DNA of 64,000 nucleotides from Tretioscincus oriximinensis (Eukaryota; Chordata; Lepidosauria; Squamata; Gymnophthalmidae): assembly GCA_022410635.1 (NCBI GenBank), contig JAJVDF010000230.1:1325126-1389125 (forward strand), in the 5' to 3' direction. Shown piece after piece: positions 48,693 through 60,797 of the stretch. The first letter of the stretch is position 1. The number at the start of each line of letters is the position of its first letter. Made by a program: the position numbers and the translations under genes. The notes below the pieces were generated by a model that searched no databases, was not told where the DNA came from, and worked only from the letters and a program-made list of their open reading frames with translations.

Positions 48693-50284
48693 CTCTTGAT
48701 TCTAAACTAAAGGGCAGAGTAGCGAAATAAAACCAGTATTAAAATAACTAATGCTAACGAAAAACGATGTGTATAATAACAGCAGGCCACACAGTTCCTC
48801 CATTAATGTTAGTTCTTTTACTGTAAGAATGACATGCATATGGGATAAAAACAATCATAGGAAGTTATTCTTTGAGAGTTTAACTGAGAGTCTTGATGAG
48901 ATGGTCAAACACCCATTCAGAGCAGGATGAACAAAATGTTTATTGTAAACACCAACTATTATGTGACTAAGGGATTAACATCCATTTTAATGATAAGATG
49001 AAGATAAGGTCACTGGAAAAGTGCTCCTACCTCCTTCAGCAATTAACCTACAGGCTGACCTGTTGGAATTCCAATGCTGAGGAACAGGAACGTCACTGAT
49101 TGACAGCCAACTCTTCCCTCTTAATTCCTGTCTGAAATTAACAGGAAGTTTCTCAAGAATGGAGGAGTGCTTACTAATGGCCAACAGGGAAGTGACAAAA
49201 TATGGGTCTGGAATGCTCAAATAGAACACAATATAAATAAGCCAGGTACTTTCCCAGAAATAGAACTTAACTGCCAGGGGCAGATTATTTGGCTAGACAA
49301 TGGAAGTAGACGGACTTCATCTATGATCAAATGTTCCAAAGCTCTTGCAGCCATAGCTTTATAGCCTTTTTACTGACACATCCTGGATTTCCTAGATTTA
49401 TTTGCCGATGAGAAATGAAGACACTGAAGTTTAAATATCACTGGTTTCCTATATAGACTGAGGTCATATCAACTCAGAAAGAAGCACAATTCTCTTGGAC
49501 AAGGGTCCTTTAAAAGAAGAAGGATAAGAAAAGGATATGCAGTATAGAAGCAGCACACAAGATCAAAGATACAATTTTCCTGATGACAATATAGAAGTGG
49601 TTTTTTGGTTTGATTGAAAGAGATGCCTGAAAGAGTTAAGTTCATAGGGTTACCATACTGCACACTTCCAAACCAAGGTACATCTTTTAAATCCACGCTG
49701 GTCCAGTCCCCTCGCCCAGTCATCCCCAATAGTGGACATTTGCCTTTTCAGCCCAGGCAGCAGTATAAAATCATGGATTATCCACAAAATTGGCTGCATA
49801 AGGTAATTCTATGCATGCAAACATTGACCAAGCATTCTGCAAACTGTTATCAAACTCTTTCATCTTCATCTAGCTGGTTTGCTTAAAGATTTCAAATATT
49901 TGGTTCCTTCTCTTCTTGAAATTGTGAATAATTTTATTAACCATTCTGGGAGTTTCTTAAGCTGAAAACTATAATGTACAAAATTTCCATGATCAAGGAA
50001 ATAAATTCCTTCATATATAATGGTTTACAGGTCCTAGTATGCAGTAAGCTATTGCTTTATTTCACACTAAGTTTCAAATGCATGTGTGCTTCTAAGCAAA
50101 AGGGCATACATAAAACCTACCAGAAAAGTTTCCAATCTCACAGATATAAAATTGAATTTATATTAGAAAATGTGAGTATTGTGTGTATCTAACATTATTT
50201 TTAATAGGAAGAAATAACATAAGATAAAATGAAGCATTAACAATGCTAGGACCTCTTTCCTTTAGGACAGTCAAATGTACTTGA

Positions 50285-50355
50285 ATTTAAAATTATTTAT
50301 TTATACTTATATGCTGCCCTATACCTGAAGGTCTCAGGGCGACCAACAATAAAAG
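50285..50355 (-). repeat. L2-type 3' tail fragment
   Basis: ATTTATTTATACTTATATGC and TGAAGGTCTCAGGGCGACC in reverse orientation. Confidence 0.65.
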
Positions 50356-50900
50356 TCATTCTTTCACATGAAGCAGAGGATGAATATAACAGACAACAAC
50401 TAAGACGTGATCCTTTCATGTCTTAAAAGCACTGGCTAAAAACAGCACTGGCTGTAATTCAGTAAATCGTTTCATCATCAACCACTTTGGGAAAGGGCCA
50501 CAAAAGAACTAATAAATGGTTTTATTAAAAATATATGCAAGATTGCAGTGCACTCCTGTATTATCTGAAAACCTAATAACCTGTTGGAACAGCAAGCCAC
50601 ATAGAATACAAAAAATTAACGAAAAACGTTTTGGAACTAACTGGCATGAAAAGTATGTACAAGACAGATGGATTGTTATGATATGGGGTCCTGGTTAAAA
50701 TATAGAGAAAGCTTGGTATGACATGCTTTTTACTTTTACATTTTAGCCTTTTACACCCTGTGTTAATTCTGTTAGAACTTTGATGGAGTTATTTTGTTAC
50801 AGATTGTGATATTCTGTATCATTGGTTATTATTTAATAAATGATGTGTATTTTTAAAAGAAACATAGACTTGAAAACAAAGGGCAGCACTGCTCATGTGC

Positions 50901-50985
50901 ACCTACTTATTTACTTACTTACTTAACTTACCTACCTACCTACCTTTACTGGTATGTCCAACCATACCTGAAGGTCTCATATTTG
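50901..50985 (-). repeat. (TACT)n/(TACC)n microsatellite next to an L2-type tail
   Basis: TTACTTACTTACTTAACTTA, then TACC repeats, followed by ATACCTGAAGGTCTCA of the tail family, so the tetramer probably grew from the LINE/SINE tail. Confidence 0.65.
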
Positions 50986-51345
50986 AACATTTGCAAATAG
51001 AATTTAGAAATATTATTATTAGAAAAATTAGAAATATTACTATTTTTTATTAATTGCCCCAATAGTGAATGCATACTTTTATTTTTATTTTTTTAAATAA
51101 CATAATATATCCTGCCTCAGCATCGTCATGCACTATGCACATGCTGGCCATCTTGGAATAGTTTAGGAATTAGCATTGGGGCTGAAGGCAGAATTTAGAG
51201 AACTAACAGAATTACATAAAGAATTGCATCTGTACACCCCATCAAAGTGATTGCACCATATACTGTATATTAAGTTTTTGGTCAAACCAATGATTTTCCA
51301 CAATATTTTGACAGAATGGACTGGTATTTGTGTGGAGACTTAGAA

Positions 51346-51734
51346 CAGTAGTTCCCAAACTTTCTGAAGGTTCGGCCCATTTTTGAGCAAGATTTTTGTT
51401 TGCAATCCCTCTCCTCAACCATTATATAAACCTCTGTAAAATAAAGAACAATTTTACTTAAAACTAGTGGACATTATACACATCCCCCTGCCTTCCTCCT
51501 CCCCAGTTCTCCTTCTGCACTGCTTCCCTAGTTCCCGATTCCACTCTTTCCAACAAAAGAGCGGCAAAAGGAATGCAATGTCGGCATGATTGGTTGATGT
51601 AGTGGAGTTGATGACTGTTGTTGGGAACTTAGGAAAGCTAGGATTGGGAATGAGGAAGATGAGGATAAATCCTCTTGCACCTACGAACAGCTCTTTACAC
51701 AATGGGTGTCATAGGCTACCCTTGGGAACCACTG
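51346..51734. mobile_element. hAT MITE (389 bp)
   Basis: The ends CAGTAGTTCCCAAACTTTC and the complement of CTTGGGAACCACTG form inverted repeats. The 8-bp flanks (ACTTAGAA, TCCTATAG) match at only about half the positions, so the duplication has decayed. No transposase. Confidence 0.65.
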
Positions 51735-51894
51735 TCCTATAGATACACAGGCCACCAATAACATACTCACCTTGGCCCACAGAACCCAGTAGCCTACACC
51801 ATAAGTTTCACAATGAATTTTAAAAGTTTTATGAATTACATGCTGAATACAAAAGCATTTTCTTGCTGTTTTTATTAGTTTTGAAAGACTGTGT

Positions 51895-52250
51895 TTAAGA
51901 AGTGGTCTACCTCAAGTATATAAAACCATACATGGTGTTGAAAATGTGAATAGTTGCAATTATCATTTTCCCTATCACTCAAGACTAGAATCTGGTGACA
52001 CTATGAAGCAGATGGATATATAGACCCTAGTCAATGGAATTTACTTCTAGAAAAGGTAGTCGCAGTTTTCAAAAGTTTTATGAATGGTTCCTAAAATTCT
52101 ACATACTGATTTCAAGTTAAAGAGACAAAGCTAAAGATGCTAAAACAAAGATTTTACTTTTGTTTTCTGCTTAAGAATGCAATGAGTGGTGTGAGACTCT
52201 GCTGGACAAAATGGTTGTGACTCAATGGAGAAGAAATCTTTGTATGTTCT
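51895..52250 (+). repeat. Old degraded CR1-like 3' end
   Basis: ATACATGGTGTTGAAAATGT, CCCTATCACTCAAGACTAGA, AATGGAATTTACTTCTAGAA and the terminal GTATGTTCTCTTATG follow the order of forward CR1 copies, with heavy divergence and a missing part of the 3' UTR. Confidence 0.55.
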
Positions 52251-52904
52251 CTTATGTGATATGAATTGACCTCATTGTACCCCATTATGTAAACAAATCT
52301 CATTCTGCTGTTTTGGTAAGGAGCGTTTTCCAGATCTCCAGAATAAGTCAGGAAGATAATGTGAGTAACTGTGTACTGCAAAAGTGCCTTCTGGCCACCC
52401 CTTTCCTTGCATGTAGGCATCTTTCCAGCCATGTCTCATTCATTCCTAAAACTATCTTGCGTTTAAGTCTTTTATTATACGGAACATGCTTCAAGCTCTT
52501 TGTTAACTCTGCAATATCCTTCTCTAAGTTCAGATCTGGAACAAATAGCTATATTTCACCTTGGCTAAAAGGGTGAGGAGGAGGTACTGTAAGTAAGCAA
52601 ATAACCTAGCAAGCAAACATCCTCTGTTTATCTGACTCCTGCCCACTCCAGGATGCATATCTGGGTTGGGAGCTCCCATCACTATGGCAAGATATTTATT
52701 CATCATCTTTAAATGTTGGCCAAAAAGGCAGTGGAGCCAAAGCATGATAATGTCTTTATCTCCAATAGTCATTAGCTCAATGTATACCTCTGAAGCTGCA
52801 AAAGGCTTATACAAGACCATAATGATCACATTAATAGCTGTTAATGAGGGGGGAAATGCCCTTGGAAAGTGTCTAGCTAGGAAGAATTAAATGGCTGAAT
52901 TAAA

Positions 52905-52985
52905 TGGCCAGTTTAGTGTAGTGGTTAGAGTGTTGGACTCTTATCTGATAGTCTCCCAGTTTGATGCTATCTCTGTATAACAGCT
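52905..52985 (+). repeat. MIR-like SINE head fragment
   Basis: GCCAGTTTAGTGTAGTGGTT followed by AGAGTGTTGGACTCTTATCT is the tRNA-like 5' head of the squamate MIR-like SINE. The body was not recognised beyond about 52985. Confidence 0.6.
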
Positions 52986-55124
52986 ATACTAACTAACTTG
53001 GATAAAATCACACACAATATTATGATTGCCATTATAAACCTAAATGGAAATATCAGCTGTAGACTAAAAAAAAGTCCTAGAGATCAGGAAATTAAAGCAC
53101 ATGCTCAGCAAATATTCAAAGAATATTCACCACTTCAGTGTGTGTGATTTTATCACAAAACAGTTTCAAATCAATACAGCACATATTAAACTGCAAAGTT
53201 ACACAAACTGATGTTTATTAACCTTCATGCATTTTTAATGGCAGCAATGGGTCAACCTGAAACTTCCTATGCCAAGGATATAGCATAAATATCTCTTTAC
53301 ATTATAAGCAGTGGTGGTTTCACATAAGCATTGTATCCTTAATAGCTTCCTTAAAAAGTTTCATTATTTGATAATCAGGTGATTCAGAATTTTGATTTTA
53401 TGTTCTTCTTCCTGTTAAGAAAGAGGACACTACTGTCATTGTCCAAGGCTTCTTTGTCATTGTTTGTCTAGTAGAAAATAATATACTGTTTTCCCACTGC
53501 CCATTTACCTGAGATGGCATGAATGATTAAACAAAATCCTCTTATTTTCTTCCTTACCACACCCTGATGCCCTGGAGTACCTGTCTGAGAAGAGCAACAT
53601 AAAATTATATAATAATAATGATAGATCTGGAACAGTTGTGAACTCTACACACCTTTCTGCTCTTCCAAAGCTACACCTAAATCGTAATCATCCTACATCC
53701 ATCAACCAGGTCACCACACCTTCCATGGAAAGCCTACTACCTGTGCATTAACTTATGTCATAAAACCTTGAGGCAGGACCTCATAAAATATCAGGTACAT
53801 CTGAAGTCTTATATAATAATCACATGCTTTCTTTCATAAGAACAATGTCCTGCCAGTATTTTCCTTTCAGCAGCCAACATCCTTGTTTTTCTCCACCCTG
53901 AGGGAGAAATGTAAACACCCTGAATAAATGCAGATTGAGGAGGTCCCCTCTCAAAGCGTTCCTAAGAGGAAGTTCTTACGGAACTNCTCTGTCTCATGAT
54001 ATTATAAGGGCAAATGAGGCAAGCTGACCTGAACAACCAGAAACTGTTCTCTCATGCTTGACTAGCACTGGAACAGACAGGAAAGCAGGACTCATTTCTT
54101 TCCCTTCACTGTGACACCCTACTTTAAAAAGGTGGAGAAGGGTATTTCTAACCATCAACTTTAAAATGGGGTTTTAAGTAAAGTTCTGTTCAGTATACAT
54201 TTCTGTAACCCTGGCCCTGGTCACACATTTAAACCTCTTTTAGTCCTGAAAAATGAGCTCAAATCTCTTTTTTTCTGATTTAGTCCAGCAACTATATTAA
54301 ACCTATTCTCCAGAAATGAAGAAGGCTTAAAAACAAATGTGTGACCAGGTTCCATATTTAGCCCTTTTTTGTTTTAACAGCTTCTGACTGATCAGTTTGT
54401 GTATCCCATAAATTAGGAAATAATTGGAAAAGGATGTGGATGGATACCATTTTTGAAAGGTGTAAGTATTGCATAATAAAAATGTTACATCAAATGACGT
54501 CAGAAGGGAAGGAATGAAAAGAGTAAATGAAATTTAAGGAATGACACAAGATATTTCAAACAAGCATTGGGGAGAGCTGGCAAGACTTGAACAGTGGGAT
54601 AGATAAAGAGGAAAGAAGGTAGATACAGAATTAAGTTACCTAACTACATGCCTCTCTTTCAATATCATAAACAATTTGAGAGCATAACTGATGCATCCGA
54701 TAGAAGAGCATAGGCTTGAGCAACATATTATCATATCATTTGAGAGTCTATAGTTAAATAAATCACAGTCTTATTCCCATGTGCTTCCCCCAAGGCCCTC
54801 TTGGTTGTACCACCATTCTCAACAACAAAGGAATAACCAAATATATGATCTTCTCAATAATTGCCCTCAGGTTTTGGATTAGTTTTTCAATGAGATGCTT
54901 CTGGTACCTTTGCTGTTTTAGTTCAGAAAATCATTGAAGAAGCAACTTAACCCATCTCATTTTCAGGCACAGTTATTTTAGTGTCTCTGTTCAGCAGGAC
55001 TGTTTCAGTCCTGGCCAAGATGGAAGAATAAATAAATAAATATTATTGCACTTTCTTTGTACATAATCTCCTTTTTCTTTTTGCAGCTGTGTCAGTCATC
55101 ACTCTACTATAGGGTTACCACATA

Positions 55125-55125
<1 letters not shown>

Positions 55126-55179
<54 letters not shown>

Positions 55180-55420
55180 AAAAAGAAAAAGAAAAAGAAA
55201 AAGGAGGAGAAGAAGAAGAAGAAGGAGAAGAAGGAGGAGAAGAAGGAGGAGGAGAAGAAGAAGGAGAAGAAGAAGAAGAAGAAGAAGAAGAAGAAGAAGA
55301 AGAAGAAGAAGAAGGAGAAAAAGAAGAAAAAGAAGAAAAAGAAGAAAAAGAAGAAAAAGAAGAAAAAGAAGAAAAAGAAGAAAAAGAAGAAAAAGAAGAA
55401 AAAGAAAAAGAAAAAGAAAA
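55126..55420. repeat. Compound (GTA)n-(GAA/GGA/GAAAAA)n tract
   Basis: (TAG)n from about 55130 to 55179, then an uninterrupted purine strand from 55180 to 55420 made of GAAAAA, GGAGAA, GAA and again GAAAAAGAA units. It begins exactly where the reverse-oriented SINE at 55421 would have its 3' (TTC)n tail, so it is an expanded SINE tail. In the ERGIC1 transcript the tract would be pyrimidine-rich. Long reading frames on both strands here are artefacts of the repeat. Confidence 0.92.
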
Positions 55421-55688
55421 CTGGGCTCTTATGCTCCGCTTTTCTCACCTTTCAAAGGGACTCAAAGTGGCATACAAGGGTATTTTGCCTGAAGGCTTAC
55501 ATTCTATTTCCCCCACCAAGCTGTGGTGGTTCCCATGTATGTACTTGCAGTCAGTTGCAATTTCTTGCAATTCATGCTTTCGATTAGCTGGGTTGGCTAG
55601 AGCTACAGTCTACTGGAAGGTGCTCATCCCTCCCCACAGGGCTTCGAAACCCGATCTCCCAGATGAGAGACCGTTTCCTAAGCTTTAA
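55421..55688 (-). repeat. tRNA-derived SINE, copy with expanded tail
   Basis: The reverse complement of the copy at 37749-38057: GGGCTTCGAAACCCGATCTC is the box B region (about 55639-55658), with TTGCAATTTCTTGCAATTCA in the body and CACCTTTCAAAGGGACTCAA at the 3' side. The box A region is near the right end and is degraded. Confidence 0.82.
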
Positions 55689-56339
55689 TGGACATGAAAA
55701 ATCCTCTCCCCAAGTGCTACAGAAGAGCAGAAAGGTATATGCATAGTAGCCTGGTTTTTATGTGGTAACCCCATTATATTGGTATACCCATTTTAATGGT
55801 ATACAGGATCTTTCATTTAGTGTCCACAACATTCCTAAACTGATTTCAATCCACATAACTGCTAGTCAATATTTGCACACTGCAAACTCAGTCTGGCTGC
55901 AATTATTTAATATAAGAATTTCTTCATTTTTTTTAACCTGAATGTCATATTCATCTATAGGCTATGTGCAAGGCAACAAGCCCACTGTTGGTATCTTTAG
56001 CTGATCCATTCTGTAGAGATGAAGAATGAAATTTTTGTTTTATTGCTTCTTTGTTCATGAGACTTTTTCCAAGTACTGTATATACAGTACAAGCACAGAA
56101 ATTGTGTTTTTCAGTGTGCATTTTAGTGTATCCTTGATGACTCTGCATTCTCATCAAACATTTCTATTGAGATTATTTTGGAAAAACAGTAAAGTAACCA
56201 TCTAGTCCATCTAAAGCAGGAGACTTAGATCTAATTCACACTTGGCCTTATTCTGTTTCAGAGGCCTGCTGGCTTGAAATGGCATGTGGACATCAAGCCT
56301 CTTAGACCACTTTCTGGAACAGAATAAGGACAAGTTATC

Positions 56340-58020
56340 TTGGATCAGTTTAAATTGTTGTGCCCTGATGATGTGGACAAGCTGCTTGTTGGGATATGGC
56401 CAACATCATGCCCTCTGGATCCTTGCCCTTCCTGGCTGATAAAAGCCAGTTGGCAGGGTATGACCAGGCGGGTCCAGGGAGTAGTGAATGCTTCTTTGAG
56501 GGATGCGGTGGTCCCACTGGCTCTTAAAGAGGCGATGGTATGCCCTCTCCTCAAAAAGCCTTCTCTGGATCCAGAAGAGTCAAACAACTACCGCCCAGTG
56601 GCTAACATACCCTTCCTGGGCAAGATTTTGGAGAGGGCCGTGGCTGTTCAACTGCAGGCATGTTTGGAAGAAACGGATTATCTAGACCCATTTCAATCTG
56701 GCTTCAGGCCTGGTCATAGCATGCAAACCACCTTGGTCGCCCTGGTTGATGACCTTCTCCGGGAAAGGGACAGGGGAAATGTTGGTCCTCTTGGACTCAG
56801 CGGCATTTGATACCATTGACCATGGTATTCTCCTGGAGAGGCTACGGGGTTTAGGAGTTGATGGCAAGGCATTGCAGTGGTTCCGTTCCTATCCCCAAGG
56901 CTGCCTCCAGAAAGTGTGGTGAGAGAGTCCTGCTCGACACCCTGAGAGCTCACTTGTGGGGTTCCTCAGGGTCGATCCTCTCCCTCATGCTTTTCAACAT
57001 TTATATGATGCCGCTGGGAGAGGTCATCAGGAGATTTGGAGTGAAGTGTCATCAATACACAGATGACACTCAGCTCTATCTCTCTGTTCACTCTGAATCA
57101 GGAGAGATGGTTGAAGTGCTTGACAGATGCCTGAAGGCAGCAATGGTCTGGATGGGGGCCAACAAACTGAAGTTGAATCCAGACAAGACGGAGGTGCTGT
57201 GTGTCTCTGCATCCCAGGTTCATGAAGTGAGTAGGCACCCTGTCCTGGATGTGGTTGAGTTGCCCTATAAGGGATGGTTGCAAAATCTGGGGGTGCTTCT
57301 GGATCCTTTGCTGAGACTAGAAGATCAGGTGGAGGCAGTGGCCAGGAGCGCTTACTTCCAGCTACGTCTGGTCCACCAGTTGCGGCCACTTCTGGGCAGG
57401 GATGATCTGGCCACAGTGATCCACACTCTCGTAACTTCCAGGTTGGACTATTGTAATGCACTCTATATGGGGTTGCCCTTGAAAATGGTTTGGAAGCTGC
57501 AGCTGGTGCAGAATGCAGCAGCTAGACTGCTGGCCAGTTTGACTGGCCAGACACACATCACGCTGGTCCTGAAAGAACTGCACTGGCTGCCAATTTGCTA
57601 CCGAACCCAATTCAAGGTATTAATTCTAACCTGTAAATCCTTACATAACTTGGGCCTCAAATATATAAAGGAATGCCTTCTCCCATATGAGCCTGCCCGT
57701 GCCTTAAAATCGGCAGAGGAGGCCCTTCTGACTGTACCACCACCCTCAGTGGCAGAGTGGGTGGGGACCTCAAATAGGGCCTTCTCTGTGGCAGCCCCCA
57801 GGCTTTGGAATAGTCTCCTCCTCGAAGTGCGTCAATCACCATCTCTGTGCACTTTCAGAAAATGCTTGAAGACACACCTCTTTGGCCTGGCCTTTGGCAG
57901 AGAAAACTACTGTCTCCTCCCCATTTTTAGGTATGGCTGTTTTTAATGTGTTAAAATTACGATTTTATTGTTAACCGCCCTGAGACCTACGGGTTAGGGC
58001 AGTATAAAAATGTAAATAAA
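56340..58020 (+). pseudogene. L2-like LINE copy with near-intact RT to 3' end
   Basis: LINE reverse transcriptase copies the element RNA at a nicked target. Here RT motifs are present in order: NNYRPVANIPFLGKILERAV and [20 protein letters not shown] in the first frame (56340-56810), the [14 protein letters not shown] motif in a shifted frame near 56800-56850, then an uninterrupted 362-codon frame (56858-57946) with SSGSILSLMLFNIYM, the catalytic YTDDTQL box, NKLKLNPDKTEVL, TSRLDYCNALYMGLP and the C-terminal AAPRLWNSLLLEVR. The tail is CCGCCCTGAGACC followed by (AAAT)n. It lacks the endonuclease domain and start, and has at least two frameshifts near 56790-56930. The best-preserved L2 copy in the window. 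Confidence 0.88.
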
Positions 58021-58474
58021 TAAATAATAAGTGTAAATCAGACCTCATGAAAATTCATGCTATCATCTTTTTCTTATTAGTCTCTGAAGTGCTCCAAGAT
58101 CCCACTTGCAAGTCATCTGAAATGTCCTGATGGTTAAGTTTAGTTCTCTCTTACAGAGATAGACCCTTGCCATTATCTGTTCTGATCTAAAAGAGCAAAA
58201 AGCATTATCTCAGAATAGGGCCCTAATATCTGCATAGAGTAGATTATGACATGTGGCTGATAGGCCACTTTTTCAAAATATAGCCTACTCAGTATGGAAA
58301 GGGTCAGGGACTCAGAAAATGTCTAGCTAACCACATGCTACTTGGTTATTTAGGATCAGTCTTAGCTCAGCTGCACCTACAGGTTTTCAAAAGAGCCCAT
58401 ATAATCATAGTGTCCTCTTATGCCAGTGTTCTGATTCCAGACTACTGGTTCATATCAGCAGTAACTGCCTTGGC

Positions 58475-59870
58475 ATAAGAACATAACATAAGAAGAGTCC
58501 TGCTGAATCGGGATGGAGCCTATCTAGTCCAGCAATCTGTCTCACACAGTGGCCCACCAATTGCACCTGGGCAGTCTGGAACAGAAGAAGGCAAAATCTT
58601 CAACTGTTCTCGACATCCTGCAAAAGAGATTCTGCCTGTTGCTCCATCTCGGAGGCAGTATCGAGACATTTATCCTAGTAGCTGTTTATACCCTTGGTTC
58701 CCATGAACTTGTCTAATCCTGTCTTAAACCTATTCAGACTGCTAGCTACTACCACCTCTTCTGAAAGTAAATTCCAAAGGTCGATGACCCTCTGAGTGAA
58801 AAAATACTTTCCTTTCTCTGTCCTCACTCAGTTTCAAGGAATGTCCCCTGGTCCTATTGCTGTGTGATAGAGAAAATAGTTTTTCTTTATTCACGTTATC
58901 CATCCCATGCATGATTGTATACACCTCAATTGTGTTTCCTCTCAAACGATGTCTTTCGAGGCTGAAGAAACCTAGACGTTGCCAATGGATTTCATAAGGG
59001 AGGTGCTCCAGTCCCTTGATCATTCTTGTTGCCCTTTTCTGCACCTTCTCTAGTTCCACAATATCCCTCCTGAGATGTGGTGACCAGAACTGTATACAGT
59101 ATTCCAAATGTGGCCTCACCACAGATTTATAAAGAGACAAAACAACATTTGCTGACTTGTTTTCAATTTCTTTCCTAATTATTCCTAACACTGAATTTGC
59201 TATTTTTTCCTGCTGCTGCATACTGGGTTGACACCTTCATTGAACTATCCACCTCTATGATCCTTTTTCTGCTCCATCACAGAAAGCTTGGAACCCATCA
59301 GTTGGTAGGAGTAATTGGGGTTCTTTGCCCCAATGTGCATGACTTTGCACTTGCTAAAGTTGAAGTGCATTTGCCACTTTGTTGCCCACTCACCCAATTT
59401 CAATAGATCACTCTGAATCGCCTTGCAATCTCTTTCAGTTTTCACTACCCTGAATAGTTTAGTGTTATCTGTGAACTTGGCAACTTCACTATTTACTTCG
59501 GCATCCAAATTGTTTATGAATATATTGAAAAGCAGAGGGCCCACTCCTGAACCCCAGAGTACTCCACTTTTCACCTTCTTCCACCCAGAGAACTGTTCAT
59601 TCACTGCTACCCTCTGACTTCTGTCTTCTAGCCAGTTTCTAAACCAGGACAGGGTCTGTCCTCTTATTCCATGACTATAGAGCTTTTGTAGGAGCCTTTG
59701 ATGAGGAACTTTATCAAAAACCTTCTGTAAGTCCAGACAGATAATATCAACTGGATCCCCTTTATCCACATATTTATTAACACTCACAAAGAATTCTAGC
59801 AAATTCGTAAGGCATGATTTATCTTTGGAGAAGCCATACTGAGTTTCATTCAGCAAGGCAGAGTTTGGGA
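58475..59870 (-). pseudogene. CR1-like LINE copy: RT domain, C-terminus and 3' UTR
   Basis: The longest CR1-like copy here. On the minus strand it reads LLNETQYGFSKDKSCLTNLL, IICLDLQKVFDKVPHQRLLQ, the WFRNWLEDRSQRVAVNEQFS segment, GPLLFNIFINNLD and then the catalytic box region, before LLKLGEWATKWQMHFN. The box reads FTDNTKL where the family has F-A-D-D: the second catalytic Asp is Asn. The GSVLGPLLF motif is also altered (GSGVGPLLF). A second frame (58742-59221) gives the C-terminal part, and the 3' UTR and octamers end at about 58475. Frame breaks near 59230 and the changed catalytic residue make it dead. Confidence 0.88.
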
Positions 59871-60238
59871 CTCCTGGTTTGGGTCTGAGGTTGCTGTAAA
59901 GTGGACTAATTGTGGTTCTAAACTGTATCCTACAAATGCTATGATCAGTCCTTGTTTTCCTCATAATAGCAGAAAACACTGCTAATGGAGAAGCTAACAA
60001 TTCCAAGAGAAGGCCAATGTATATTTTGTTTTCTTTTTAAAAGTATTTCAAACATTGAAACCTTAGAAATGCAACCGTGAATTTGGGGTCTTGTTGCATC
60101 TCTTTATTGCAACCCTGGTAATTTCCGTCCCATGCTCTGTCCTTATGCTCCCAACCTATGGAAGGGTGCTGAAGAGCTCCTCTGCTGCATACACGCCTCT
60201 TTTTTCTTTTTCTTTTAACTTTCCACTGCAGATGGAGG

Positions 60239-60565
60239 CTGCATCCCCACATCATTTTATTTATTCCACTCTAACCGGATATTCCACAAAAAAGCAGTGT
60301 GGGGACAGATTTATTCCAGAATATCCATGCTTTGTTGTGGAATATGCAGTTATAGTGGAACAAATAAAGCCCTGTCCAGACGGAGCCTTATTCTGGGAAA
60401 CACCTCAGGGCTGAGCTTGGCGATCTACAAGCCAGTATAGACTACGGCAGGCCCTATTCGGATATGGATATGGATTCGCATGTGGATAGCCGGCTCCTAT
60501 TCTGAGGTATGGCTCAGGAAAAAGCTACGTGTGGACAGGGCCTACGTGATGTGGGGATGCAGCCA
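60239..60565. mobile_element. TIR element (327 bp) with perfect 18-bp inverted repeats, in intron 1 next to exon 1
   Basis: GGCTGCATCCCCACATCA at 60239-60256 is matched exactly in reverse complement by TGATGTGGGGATGCAGCC at 60548-60565. Internally it contains a smaller palindrome (TTATTTATTCCACT against AGTGGAACAAATAA). No coding frame with a known motif. The 3-bp flanks are GGA and AGA, not an exact duplication. The family is possibly PIF/Harbinger-like (see the second copy), but this is inference. Confidence 0.75.
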
Positions 60566-60797
60566 GAGGCGCCCTCAAAACATCATGCCACAGGCATCCA
60601 TCACCTTCTGCTACACTCTTATGGGCAGAAGCTTCACCAGCTATTATGTAGGCGAGAAGGGGATCCGCTACGTCCCACCTCCCCATGTCCCAGGGGGACC
60701 ATCAGACCTTCTGCCCACTCGGCGCCCCCAGGATCATCCCTTCATCCATTCATTCATTCGCATCCCCCTCTTCCTTCCACGGGGTGGTCGCACTCAC

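Larger units (their letters stand above)
38550..60797 (-). other. ERGIC1: ERGIC1 intron 1 (22.2 kb)
   Basis: Bounded by GTGAGTG after exon 1 and a T-rich CAG acceptor before exon 2. Long first introns downstream of CpG-rich promoters often hold enhancers, but none can be named from this sequence alone. The intron holds LINE copies, a Tc1/mariner MITE, a long purine tract and a TIR element, listed separately. I saw nothing supportable in 38550-39195, 39480-39995, 40720-43000, 43255-45585, 46100-46600, 46800-47885, 48695-50285, 50985-51335, 52255-52900, 53000-55125, 55690-56335, 58030-58470 and 59920-60235. There is one ambiguous base at 53986. Confidence 0.9.

Noticed and set aside
55107..55688. 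Long ORFs on both strands (poly-Phe/Tyr; poly-Val/Glu/Lys) in the triplet repeat
   Set aside because: They arise because GTA and GAA triplets contain no stop in those frames. The plus-strand frame then runs into a reverse-oriented SINE.
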